NCBI GenBank assembly: GCA_963666875.2
Contig: CAXXPU010000016.1
Span: 62,001 to 126,000, forward strand
Length of the DNA stretch: 64,000 nt
Direction: 5' to 3'
Source of the DNA: G963662655 sp963666875
Lineage (GTDB): Bacteria; Cloacimonadota; Cloacimonadia; Cloacimonadales; JAIOQZ01
Below are positions 26,873 through 36,416 of this stretch, one piece after another. The notes beneath the pieces were generated by a model, which did not search any database, had not been told where the DNA came from, and saw only the letters and a list, made by a program, of their open reading frames with translations. Position numbers and translations under genes: made by a program. Position 1 is the stretch's first letter, and each line of letters starts with the position of its first letter.

Positions 26873-27193
26873 TTATTCGGTTTCGGGTGCGGGGTCTGGT
26901 TCAGTGTCTGGCTCGGGGTCGGAGAAGTTATCGGCGCGGTTGGGGTCGTTCATGAAGGTGCCGATGTTCTTCTTCGTGGCGTCCCAGTTGAGGATGCGGC
27001 CGGTCTTGAGGTCAATCTCGAGGCGGATGTAGTCGCCCCAGTGTTCTTCGGGCATGAACTTGGGCACCGGGCCGTCGTAGTACTTCAGAACCTTGTCGTT
27101 CTCGTCCATGAACGCCGCTCGCACGCCGCTCATTACCTTCGCGTCGATGTACATCTTCCTCGGGGTCGTCTGCCTGGTCTTTGTCGTTTCCAT
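26873..27193 (-). CDS. Hypothetical small phage-associated protein
   Basis: 106 residues from ATG 27193, preceded by AAAGGAG; the longer start at 27244 has no SD. Contains KMYIDAKVMSGVRAAFMDEN and YDGPVPKFMPEEHWGDYIRL and an acidic Asp/Pro/Glu tail (DPEPDTEPDPAPETE). No recognised domain. GC content is like the phage genes but the gene lies on the opposite strand, at the border of the cargo region. Unknown function. Confidence 0.6.
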   Translation of the reverse strand: METTKTRQTTPRKMYIDAKVMSGVRAAFMDENDKVLKYYDGPVPKFMPEEHWGDYIRLEIDLKTGRILNWDATKKNIGTFMNDPNRADNFSDPEPDTEPDPAPETE

Positions 27194-27306
27194 CGTAGTC
27201 TCCTTTGTGTTTCTAAGTACATCTCTACGATAAGGATAACGCACAGGCAGTCAAGTCTATTAGCGGGGATATATGCAGTATTTTCAGGGGGTTAGGAATG
27301 AATAAT

Positions 27307-27332
27307 GCCGCCGATACATCTATATCGGCGGC
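27307..27332 (-). terminator. Terminator after the 2051-residue gene
   Basis: GCCGCCGATA and TATCGGCGGC form a 10-bp GC-rich stem with a 6-nt loop; read on the minus strand it lies 60 nt after the stop at 27392 and is followed by ATTATTC. Confidence 0.65.
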
Positions 27333-27391
27333 TCAAGATATCTTCTTACTTTCTTCTACTCTGTTAGTGTAGAAAGAATGGTTATTTCAAA

Positions 27392-30300
27392 CTAATTGGC
27401 ATTACGTGCGAGACGAAAGCCAATATTTGTATAAGTTTCATACGGAGAACCACCATAACGCTTGGTTAAACGGCAATTCCCACTATCACTCCAAAATGCT
27501 CCTCCACGATGAATACGTCCGGACCCATTTATTGGGCCTGTAGGATTATCTTGTTGTTCAGAGCTGTAAGCTCCGTACCAATCCCAGCACCATTCCCAGA
27601 TATTTCCACTCAGGTTGTATACTGCGCCGCCTTCCGAGTACATTACAGGATTCAGATCATCTCCAGCAGGATGAGTCAGATTGCCTGAATTCCCAGTATA
27701 CCATGCTACTTCACCAATGCTGTTGCTACCTGCATAAATGTAATCAGGTGTATTCTGCGCCCCGCGAGCCGCATACTCCCACTCTGCCTCTGTAGGTAGT
27801 CGATATCCATTTGCATTCCAATTACATGTTACAGCATCCCACGTAGAATTACTTGATGTGGGAACGGAACCCCATGATGAGGGATCGGTAGTACCATTGA
27901 TACTATACACTGGTGTAAGATTGTCATTCAGGCTACAGAGATTGCAGTATTTCAGTATGGCATACCAATTGATGTTATATATAGGATAAAAGTCTCCAAC
28001 ACCATAAACGCTTGCAGGATTGTTTCCCATTATACTCACCCATTCTTGTTGTGATACTTCATACTCGCCAATAAAGAAGGCATCCAGTTGCACATTATGC
28101 ACAGGTAATTCATCAGACTCACCACCACCCAGAGTATTGCCCATCTGGAAGCTGCCGGAGGGAATGAGGATCATATCGGAGTTAGGCACATTCGTCCAGC
28201 CGCCTTCTGAGTATAGAGTTTGTATTTCGCTCTCGGAAAGCGAGCCATTGAACAGCTGGATGTCATCCAATACTCCAGCGAAGTACTGATTGTAATCTAC
28301 TGAACCTCCGATTTCCAATGGCTCAGTGTTTGCGCCGATTGGGGAACTCATTGTGAATTGAGCAACCAGACTGCCATCAATGTAACACATCAGATCTGGC
28401 TGGTCGTAACTCACTGCAACATGATACCAGGTATCTGATGAAACATCAGCCAAGATTGTGACATGATTGGATACATCTCCAGATTCAGGATAGTGACAGA
28501 AAGTGAGAGCATTCGTTGGCCCATTGTACAGCAATGCCCAGCCATTGCTGTAGTCATTATCAGCATCTTTGTTGAGTAGCCGATGATTGTTGCGTGTTCC
28601 GCTCATTTTGAACCAAGCGGAAATGCAGTAGTCACCGGTTAAATCAAGCTCAGGGCTGTCCCCTACGGTTATGATGTCATCGCTTCCATCAAACGAATAA
28701 GCGCTTTCGGGATTGCTGAACCTATCACTTGCCGGTGTCGCTCCAGTAACGGTTCCATTATGTCCACTACCTGATTCATCGTTTGCATTGTTATTGAAAG
28801 GATAGTCTGCAATAACTGAGGTGACATTCGGCCAGCCACCTTCGGAGTATAGACTGTTGATTTCCGAGCTTCCCAGATCTCGATTGTAAATTCTGAGATC
28901 ATCGAGAGAACCACTGAAGTAGTAGTTGTTGTATACGGAGTTCCCATTGTAAGACGATATGCCAAGATACAGCGGTGAGGATGTTGAGAAGACACCAGAC
29001 AGAGTGCCTGAATTGGTTTCGATATATGCCCCATTATCAACGTTGAGAGCAAGTTCTTGAGTTGTGTTGTTCCAAGAGACAACGGCAAGATGCCATGAGT
29101 TGTCATACAAGTCTGTTGACGTTTGAGTGCTAATTCGGGGATCACCGGCTGTACCTCGGATATCAGCGTAAAGCACATCAGAGTTCGGGAATTTGAGCCT
29201 GAACTCTCCTCCTGTATCATCTGAGATACCATAGATGAACTCGTGGGTTGAACTCGATAATGAGGCCGTCTTATACCAAACCGAAACAGAGAAAGATGAT
29301 TCATTCGGCAATGCCCCATTTCCCAGATCAATGTAATCATCCCCGCCATCGAATAGAATGGCATTTCCTGCGTTACCAAAACGGTCGCATTCAGGTTGGG
29401 GATCTCCATACTCGATCCCGTCAACTGCATTACCCGTAGTCTCTTCGCCCGAACCATTCAATGGATAACGAGCAACCAAACCGCCTGAGACTGATCCTTG
29501 TCCGGTGAACTTAGTTATTATGCTGTAGTATCTGGCGTCATTTCTTATCGATGTGAGAGTGTCTCTAAAGCTGTTGGCAGCGGTGTATGCATACTGGGAA
29601 TGTGTTGATTGTTCTGGCTCAACGCCTGTCAGGATATTATATCCATCAGGAGTGATTAAGGCTCCACCGATTGTTTCTGTCACAGGGTCCCAGTTGAGCA
29701 TAGCGGTGTCGTTCTCGATGCTGATCAGCAGGTTCTCGGGTGCTTTCGGGGGCATGTAATATACAAAGGTGCAGGTAGCTGCATCAGACTCGTTGTTATT
29801 TCCATAGATCGCAACAACTCCTGCTTCATGCTGAACACTTTCGTCCAGTCCAGTGTACGTATACGATGTGACACCTGATCCAAGGGTTGTCACCTGGTTC
29901 TGATCGAGCAGTATTCGGTAGCCAGTTAATCCTCGCGTTGATGATGGAGCCGTCCAAGTCAATTCTCCCTCAATAGTGCAGATCACATCACTGGGTGATG
30001 TAAGATTGATTGTGACGCTCGATGTTGGCGAGGGGCCTGATACGCCCTCATCATACACAGCTTCTACGAAATAAGTGTGGTTTCCGTTACTGACGTTTGT
30101 GTCGATCCAATTGAGAGTTTGTGTATCGTATATCTCATGTACTACGACGTCGTCACGAAGAACTCGATATCCCTGAAGCATTGGGTCTCGAGTCAGTCTT
30201 CGACTCGGACTGAAATGCCCAATTTGACGCCTGCTCATCGACCAAGTAACCGATACGTCGTTGTAGTTCTGATTTATTGCAGAGCAATAGGATGGGGCGA

Positions 30301-33300
30301 TGAATGTGTTCGATATAGTAACAAAAACTGGATTGGATGCTGATGATTCGATCGTGTTATTGCCGTTGCTGTAGAGTGTCGCTACAGTATAAGTGTATGT
30401 GCCTTCAGCAAGATCCTGGTCTAAGAAACTGAAGATATTCCCGCTTGAGGTTTGATGTATAAGTGTTCCCTCGCGATAGATCTTGTAAGAATGAGGCGTA
30501 TATGTATCTCGTACTGATGACCATGTTAGCAGAACGTCATTGCTGTTCTGTACACTTGCCTGAACAGTTTCTGGGGGAACAAGGGCGTAAACGGTTGCGT
30601 TTAGCGTTGTACTTCCTGTGATGTCTCCCACGTTCTCATCGTAAACAAGCGTCCCATCCGACCAAGTTACCTCAAGATCATATTCACCGATTTCAACTTC
30701 AGGGAATTGCACAACCCCGCTGGAATTGGGAATTCCCTCGTAGATATCACCCGCACCATATTCGTCTAATTCGACTTCGAAGTCAGTAGCATCCCCATTA
30801 GGACAATTCAGTTGTACAGTTACGGGGACCGTTGGGACATATATTGGCGATATCACGAAATCATCGAAGTAAGCATTAAGAGAGTTCATACCATTGGCAT
30901 CTATCTTTAGTGCTAATCTGATATTATCACTTGATCCTATGTCTCGTGTATCAATGTCAAATGACCAGATTGTGGGGCCAATGTCCTGATTGAGATCGAC
31001 TCTCTCAGCTTCACGAAGATTAAATGATCCACGTTTTGTATATAGCACTAAGTCAGGTGCTCCGTTGTAGTACATAAATTTGAATCTGAACTGAACACGT
31101 AGCATCCCATAACCATTGGTGTTGAAATAGGGCGAGTATACACCAGTCTCCCCAGTAAAAAATGTCTGTCCATCGGGATTATGGCAAGCCAATTCTCCAT
31201 TACTACCTCCGGCGTGATCTGATCCTTGTCTTTCCCACCAAGGATCACAACCTGGAATGCAACTCCATCCATCCCAACCAGATTCATAAGAACAATCCCA
31301 AGTTACTAATGGGTCACCGACCCCACCTCCTTGATAGATAATCTGGCAGGTTATAATCTCTGACTCACCTTGAGCATAATGAGCTCTAACACCGACGGTG
31401 TAACTCTGTCCATCATTGAGGTTGTTGAACTGGTAACTTCTACCATTTTCTCCAGTGGTGCCGACATGACTCCCGTTCAGGTAGATGTAGTAGTTCGGTA
31501 CATAGATATATCCTCCTGAAGGTGCATCCCAAGAAAGAAGCCCGGTATTCGTACAGGAAACATTGCTTGGTGGGCGGAACTGACTTGAGGTGCTATAGCC
31601 CTGGAAGTTCTGATTACCAATATTGGCCGAGACATCAACGATGCCGATACTGGATGGATTGAAGCTATAGTCATTATAAGATGGCGTTATCGTACCAGAC
31701 CAGCCACTTGAAACCGTTAGGGCGTAGTTGCCATTGTTGTCTGTCGTGTCACTGGTTCCATCGTTTGTCGATACCGTAACTCCACTGATCGGATTTGCGC
31801 TTGTTGTTGTAACTTGGCCTGAGATAGCGAAGTTTTGTGGAGCTGGTTCCGAAACTTCAATAAAATCAGCCTTTGTCATGGTCACACTTTCTACACCATC
31901 AGAAACGGTAAGCGACACAGTGTACGTTCCTGGTGCAGTGTATGTATGTAGTGGGTTTTGTGAAGAAGAGAAAGTTCCATCACCAAAGGCCCAAAGCCAT
32001 TGATTCGCAAGCTCCGATGATGCATCATGAAACGAAGTATTGAAAGGAGCTTCACCAGATGATTGTGATGTCGTGAAGTCAACCAACAGCGAAAGATTAT
32101 CATCTGTTTCCTGCTGTTCAAACCAAGTATACGGTTTGAACCATTTGAAGCCACTTGTATCATTATCTGGTGGGTATTCATTTGTGTGATCACTTTCAAT
32201 GAAGCATGGGGATGAAGGACTGGGGGATTCAACTCTTTGCGATTGGTCTGATTGACCCCATAATCCACCAAAACGATGCCATGTAATACCACTACTATTC
32301 ACTAAGCGAGGTAGCACACTTACTTGTGGAGAACCATATTCAGTTCTCTCACTAATCCCGTACCCATAGATGAAGCAAAAGTCCATTATCTCGCTGGTTG
32401 ATACATCTTGAGGTACTACCCACTGACCATCACCATAATGATAATCTCTCAAATCTAATGCTTGATTAGCACTATGACCTCTGTGAAAATATGAGGCATG
32501 GGAGCCATTACATACGTATATGACTGGGTGATCACCTATCTTCTCTACATTCTTCCATAATCGTTTTTTACCCATCCAGCTACCCAGATGACTCGATGTG
32601 GCAGCTGCAACAGGGATAGCTTCTGAGTAGTTATCAACAATACTATCCTTTGTAAATACTAAACACAAGCCTTCCCACTCACTTATATGATGATTTGTGA
32701 GCGCTCCCCAGACACCCCAACCTTCATTGTTGTTGTATATATAATAAATCCAATATGTTAACACGACAAAGTCATTTTCTTCGCAAAAGGATGCGTAAAG
32801 CTGAGTATTATTTGAACCTTCATTCTCCTCATACCAATCAATAAGCCCCTGTGGATCGCTGTCATCTTCATTGAAGTGTATGTAGTTTTTACTACTACAT
32901 GCTATTGACAGATTGCCAATAGTTGCAGGTAAAACATTCACATCGGGGGCATTGTCTTGTTTCTCCATAATCCAATCGCTGTTTGACATTAACATGTCAA
33001 TTGCTTTAGGCACGAACACCTCTTCTCCAACAGATGCTCCCGGCCAGTCAGCTTCAAGTTGCACTCCGTTATCCATACGCAGTATTGGCAAGAACTTCTC
33101 AGCTACTTCTTCTTGAGCATTTTCATCGAAATCAGCGATTGAAAACGGCACATCAATGATGGCTCGCATTTCATAGTAATCCATGTTGAAGAGGTCTTCA
33201 CCATCTACTCTTATCAGAAGTTCTTGAATCGAACGAGAGCCAGCTAAAGTTGGAGAAATTGAAAAACCGACTTGTACAATTGTGCCATTATTCTCAGGAC

Positions 33301-33547
33301 CCACAGGAAACAGAATTGGATTTACAATGGTGGGATATCCTGAAGACCATGCTGAAAGCTCATTCGGAACGACCCATAGTTGGCAAGTTTCATTGTCAGT
33401 ATAGTCTTCGACTCTGACATCAACTTCAACAGTGGTTGATTCATCATATTGAAACCCAGAATAATTAACTGAAACAATATCTATTTGTCCAGCATATATT
33501 CTCATTGTGAAAAAGACAAAGATTGAAATCAGCAAGCCACGGTTCAT
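27392..33547 (-). CDS. Giant secreted multidomain protein (VPS62-like, PKD, FN3, LamG, FGE/SUMF domains)
   Basis: 2051 residues, SD GGAGG, signal peptide MNRGLLISIFVFFTMRIYAG. Order, approximate: residues 150-440 resemble the VPS62/DUF946 fold (HISEWEGLCLVF, VIYVCNGSHASYF); about 490-580 a PKD domain (WLWAFGDGTFSSSQNPLHTY); a carboxypeptidase-regulatory-like domain (SGQVTTTSANPISGVTVSTN); several FN3-like repeats; two LamG/concanavalin domains ending LYSEGGWPNV and LYSEGGWTNV; and a C-terminal formylglycine-generating-enzyme-like domain (MGNTLGGGESDELPVHNVQL, GYRLPTEAEWEYAARGA, GNIWEWCWDW). Probably surface or extracellular glycan-binding. It lacks the PNPFNP sorting domain of the other secreted proteins here. 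AT-richer than the phage genes; acquired cargo. Confidence 0.8.
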   Translation of the reverse strand: MNRGLLISIFVFFTMRIYAGQIDIVSVNYSGFQYDESTTVEVDVRVEDYTDNETCQLWVVPNELSAWSSGYPTIVNPILFPVGPENNGTIVQVGFSISPTLAGSRSIQELLIRVDGEDLFNMDYYEMRAIIDVPFSIADFDENAQEEVAEKFLPILRMDNGVQLEADWPGASVGEEVFVPKAIDMLMSNSDWIMEKQDNAPDVNVLPATIGNLSIACSSKNYIHFNEDDSDPQGLIDWYEENEGSNNTQLYASFCEENDFVVLTYWIYYIYNNNEGWGVWGALTNHHISEWEGLCLVFTKDSIVDNYSEAIPVAAATSSHLGSWMGKKRLWKNVEKIGDHPVIYVCNGSHASYFHRGHSANQALDLRDYHYGDGQWVVPQDVSTSEIMDFCFIYGYGISERTEYGSPQVSVLPRLVNSSGITWHRFGGLWGQSDQSQRVESPSPSSPCFIESDHTNEYPPDNDTSGFKWFKPYTWFEQQETDDNLSLLVDFTTSQSSGEAPFNTSFHDASSELANQWLWAFGDGTFSSSQNPLHTYTAPGTYTVSLTVSDGVESVTMTKADFIEVSEPAPQNFAISGQVTTTSANPISGVTVSTNDGTSDTTDNNGNYALTVSSGWSGTITPSYNDYSFNPSSIGIVDVSANIGNQNFQGYSTSSQFRPPSNVSCTNTGLLSWDAPSGGYIYVPNYYIYLNGSHVGTTGENGRSYQFNNLNDGQSYTVGVRAHYAQGESEIITCQIIYQGGGVGDPLVTWDCSYESGWDGWSCIPGCDPWWERQGSDHAGGSNGELACHNPDGQTFFTGETGVYSPYFNTNGYGMLRVQFRFKFMYYNGAPDLVLYTKRGSFNLREAERVDLNQDIGPTIWSFDIDTRDIGSSDNIRLALKIDANGMNSLNAYFDDFVISPIYVPTVPVTVQLNCPNGDATDFEVELDEYGAGDIYEGIPNSSGVVQFPEVEIGEYDLEVTWSDGTLVYDENVGDITGSTTLNATVYALVPPETVQASVQNSNDVLLTWSSVRDTYTPHSYKIYREGTLIHQTSSGNIFSFLDQDLAEGTYTYTVATLYSNGNNTIESSASNPVFVTISNTFIAPSYCSAINQNYNDVSVTWSMSRRQIGHFSPSRRLTRDPMLQGYRVLRDDVVVHEIYDTQTLNWIDTNVSNGNHTYFVEAVYDEGVSGPSPTSSVTINLTSPSDVICTIEGELTWTAPSSTRGLTGYRILLDQNQVTTLGSGVTSYTYTGLDESVQHEAGVVAIYGNNNESDAATCTFVYYMPPKAPENLLISIENDTAMLNWDPVTETIGGALITPDGYNILTGVEPEQSTHSQYAYTAANSFRDTLTSIRNDARYYSIITKFTGQGSVSGGLVARYPLNGSGEETTGNAVDGIEYGDPQPECDRFGNAGNAILFDGGDDYIDLGNGALPNESSFSVSVWYKTASLSSSTHEFIYGISDDTGGEFRLKFPNSDVLYADIRGTAGDPRISTQTSTDLYDNSWHLAVVSWNNTTQELALNVDNGAYIETNSGTLSGVFSTSSPLYLGISSYNGNSVYNNYYFSGSLDDLRIYNRDLGSSEINSLYSEGGWPNVTSVIADYPFNNNANDESGSGHNGTVTGATPASDRFSNPESAYSFDGSDDIITVGDSPELDLTGDYCISAWFKMSGTRNNHRLLNKDADNDYSNGWALLYNGPTNALTFCHYPESGDVSNHVTILADVSSDTWYHVAVSYDQPDLMCYIDGSLVAQFTMSSPIGANTEPLEIGGSVDYNQYFAGVLDDIQLFNGSLSESEIQTLYSEGGWTNVPNSDMILIPSGSFQMGNTLGGGESDELPVHNVQLDAFFIGEYEVSQQEWVSIMGNNPASVYGVGDFYPIYNINWYAILKYCNLCSLNDNLTPVYSINGTTDPSSWGSVPTSSNSTWDAVTCNWNANGYRLPTEAEWEYAARGAQNTPDYIYAGSNSIGEVAWYTGNSGNLTHPAGDDLNPVMYSEGGAVYNLSGNIWEWCWDWYGAYSSEQQDNPTGPINGSGRIHRGGAFWSDSGNCRLTKRYGGSPYETYTNIGFRLARNAN

Positions 33548-33728
33548 GATTCCTCCAAAGGTTTAGTTTTATTCGTCTATCAATATGCAATCCCCATGCC
33601 ATCCGGCTTGATGGCGACAATCTCACATTGTTGCAATGAGATAGGTTACCAGACTATATTCGTTGTGTTGCCGATTCACCACATATTGTGGCAAAACCAC
33701 AACATTCTCTTCTTGTTTTCAGAGAAAA

Positions 33729-36416
33729 TCACTGGTCCTTCCATACTATCTCGGATAGCTTCACCATCTCCCTGAACGTCCCCACCTGATACTTCCTGAA
33801 CTCAGCTTCCTTCACGAACACGGGTGTCACAATATCACCCTTGATCACATTGATGTCTTCACACCACTGTTTCAGGCGTTCCCACTTCAAGGGAACATCG
33901 AGGTCTTCCAGACCTTTGGTTTCCACGATGTAGAGATGGCCTTCTGTGGTTTTCACGATGAAGTCCGGGTAGTAGTTCGATATCTCGCCTTTCGCGTTCA
34001 CGTAGTCGATGTTGAAGTGCACTGCCAGGTAGTTCTTCGCATAGGCGGCCACATCCGGGCATTTCTCCAGAAAGGAAGCGAATTCGAGTTCCAGTTGGCT
34101 ATCGCCGATAATCTTGTTGAATACGCTCTTCTGCGGGATGAGAAAGCCTTGTTCCTTTACCACGAAGGGGCGCACCTGCCGCAGTTTGATGGAATCACGA
34201 ATTTCAGCGGTACCCTTGTCCCGTACAGTTAGATCGTTGATTCGTTTTTTGAAGGTCTCGATGATGGTGCGAACAGCTACCGTTTCAGAAAGATTACGCA
34301 AGGTGTTGGGATTGTCAATATCCACCGGAACGTCGAACAGATAGTCCCGGATGAATCGCTTTACCAGTCCGTGCAGAATGTCGAATCCGCTGACCAACCT
34401 CATGTCCTTCATGATGATATGGGTGAAGTAGCCCACCACGGCCCGGTAATCAGTAGCGGTTCCTGATTCCAGATAGGTTGTGTGATTCACCTCCCCGGTG
34501 GTGATATCGCGGAAGATAATCTCCCGTTGCTCTTCTGGGGTGAACTGCCGGTACGGTATCTTAGCAGTATTGAAGGTGGCAGGATCAAGTTCTTCCAGAT
34601 TCTTGTATTCCCGATAGATACGAGGCGTAAGCAGGGGAATCTCGATATCGAGCTTCTCGATGTCCTTTTTCGGGTTCTCGCGGTCAACTTCGATGATAAT
34701 AGGGGACTTGGCCAACGTACCCTCGCCCATGGGCTTGCGCTCAAGGTCAACGCCCTCGCTTTGAATTGATTCCACAAAATCCATGAAGGCGTCGGTACCT
34801 ACCACACTAACGTACTCCACGGCTTCTTCACCGGGATACATGCGCCGCAGTCCGCGCCCCAGGGTCTGTTCGGGCAGGATGTTGCTCTTGGAGGCATACG
34901 CCCGTAAGCCCACGATGGTGGTCACATTGCGCACATCCCAGCCTTCCTTCAGCATCAGCACCGAGACGATCACCTTGGAGGGATTCTCCCAACTGTCGAT
35001 ATCGTTGGCTGTTTTACGCAGCTTCTCCAGTTCTTCCTTGCTCTTCTTGGTGTTTGCTTCGGAAACCTCGCCGTTGTTGTTGGTGTGGATGGTGAACACC
35101 GCGCCCTGCAGATCGGGATAGGTCGCTTCGAGGTAGGTGGCCACGTCGTCGCAGTTCTTGGTGTCGTCGGTCATGATGAACAACACGGCCTTCTTGCCCA
35201 TCTTCTCGTGTTCGGTATAGGCCTTGCGCCATTCTTCCACCCCTAGGGCGATGTAGTCCCGGTATCTCTCGGTGTAATGAACACTCTGAATCTCCCCGAG
35301 TTTGGCCCGGCTGGCCTCGTCCGGCAACACAGGGTGTTTCACCACATTCTGGGTAATGGCTTCCACCAGGGGGTAGTCGCAAACCGTTTGTACGAATATC
35401 GCCCCGTTGTTGTGCTTGGGGGTGGCTGTCACATCGACCTGCAAGGACAGGAAATGGTCTTTCTGCTTCAGGCGATTGTGAATGTCCTGAATGGAGGTGA
35501 ACCAGGCGAGTTTGCTGTCGTGAATATGGTGCGCCTCATCGTTGATGACCACCAGTTCATCGATTTCCCGCACAATCACGCCCAGATCGACCCTGGAATC
35601 GTTGGTCTTGCCCACAGGACGGGGGCCGAGGAAATAATCCTCCAGATTATCGTCGTCGAACGACGGTTCCACCTCGTTTCCTGCATACACGCGGTGGATA
35701 TTGGTGAGGAAGAGATTCCCGGTCTTGCGGAGGATCGATACATCGTCCTGAATATGTAGGGTCATCTGGAAGTCGTCGCGCCAGTATTGCCCCTCATAGC
35801 CGTTGTCGGGCAGCAGGGGGTCACTCCAGAAGATACGCAGGTTGTCGAAATCTGCGCGCAAGCGGTCCAGCACAATGATGTTCGGGGCAATGACCAGAAA
35901 GTTCGTGGAGAGCTGCGAGTCTTCCTCGTAGGTCTTGTGAAAATAGCACCAGGTAATAATTAGGCTCATCACCTTGGTCTTGCCGCTGCCCGTGGCCATC
36001 TTTATAACCAGCCGCAGCCATTCCTCGTCGAACATACCCGTGGAAATCGCGCCCGACGAGTCGTAGCGCATCAGGTCGTATTTGTCTTTCACACCTGCGA
36101 CTTCGTACAGGTATATCACGGTCTCCACAGCTTCGCGCTGTGCATAGTAGTAGCGGAATAGCTGTTCGGTTCCATCGGCACTAATGCGGGTGTGCTCGGT
36201 GTTGAACCACCAGTTGAGCAATGCCTTGCTGGTATCGGTCGCGCCTTCATAGCCTCGGTTCCGCCAGTCTTGAACCGCCAGACGAATGCGATGAACCAGT
36301 GGGGGAATCAGGTGGTCGTAATGTTGTTCGCGCAGGGCCTCGTCCGCAGGGAACCAGCGATATTTCGGGTCTAACGGGGCATACGGTGATGTGGGGAATG
36401 AGGGATGAAGTGACAT
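33729..36416 (-). CDS. res: Type III restriction enzyme, Res subunit
   Basis: 895 residues from ATG 36416 (SD GGGAGG); an upstream in-frame start would run into the mod gene. SF2 helicase motifs: Walker A VIKMATGSGKTKV, DEAH box VVINDEAHHIHD, motif III DVTATPKHN, motif VI EQTLGRGLRRMYPG. The C-terminus has a nuclease-like NYYPDFIVKT followed by LYIVETKG (PD-(D/E)xK). With Mod it forms the ATP-dependent complex that cleaves DNA bearing unmethylated, inversely oriented sites. Start overlaps the mod stop by one base (TGATG), so the pair is co-translated. Confidence 0.9.
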   Translation of the reverse strand: MSLHPSFPTSPYAPLDPKYRWFPADEALREQHYDHLIPPLVHRIRLAVQDWRNRGYEGATDTSKALLNWWFNTEHTRISADGTEQLFRYYYAQREAVETVIYLYEVAGVKDKYDLMRYDSSGAISTGMFDEEWLRLVIKMATGSGKTKVMSLIITWCYFHKTYEEDSQLSTNFLVIAPNIIVLDRLRADFDNLRIFWSDPLLPDNGYEGQYWRDDFQMTLHIQDDVSILRKTGNLFLTNIHRVYAGNEVEPSFDDDNLEDYFLGPRPVGKTNDSRVDLGVIVREIDELVVINDEAHHIHDSKLAWFTSIQDIHNRLKQKDHFLSLQVDVTATPKHNNGAIFVQTVCDYPLVEAITQNVVKHPVLPDEASRAKLGEIQSVHYTERYRDYIALGVEEWRKAYTEHEKMGKKAVLFIMTDDTKNCDDVATYLEATYPDLQGAVFTIHTNNNGEVSEANTKKSKEELEKLRKTANDIDSWENPSKVIVSVLMLKEGWDVRNVTTIVGLRAYASKSNILPEQTLGRGLRRMYPGEEAVEYVSVVGTDAFMDFVESIQSEGVDLERKPMGEGTLAKSPIIIEVDRENPKKDIEKLDIEIPLLTPRIYREYKNLEELDPATFNTAKIPYRQFTPEEQREIIFRDITTGEVNHTTYLESGTATDYRAVVGYFTHIIMKDMRLVSGFDILHGLVKRFIRDYLFDVPVDIDNPNTLRNLSETVAVRTIIETFKKRINDLTVRDKGTAEIRDSIKLRQVRPFVVKEQGFLIPQKSVFNKIIGDSQLELEFASFLEKCPDVAAYAKNYLAVHFNIDYVNAKGEISNYYPDFIVKTTEGHLYIVETKGLEDLDVPLKWERLKQWCEDINVIKGDIVTPVFVKEAEFRKYQVGTFREMVKLSEIVWKDQ

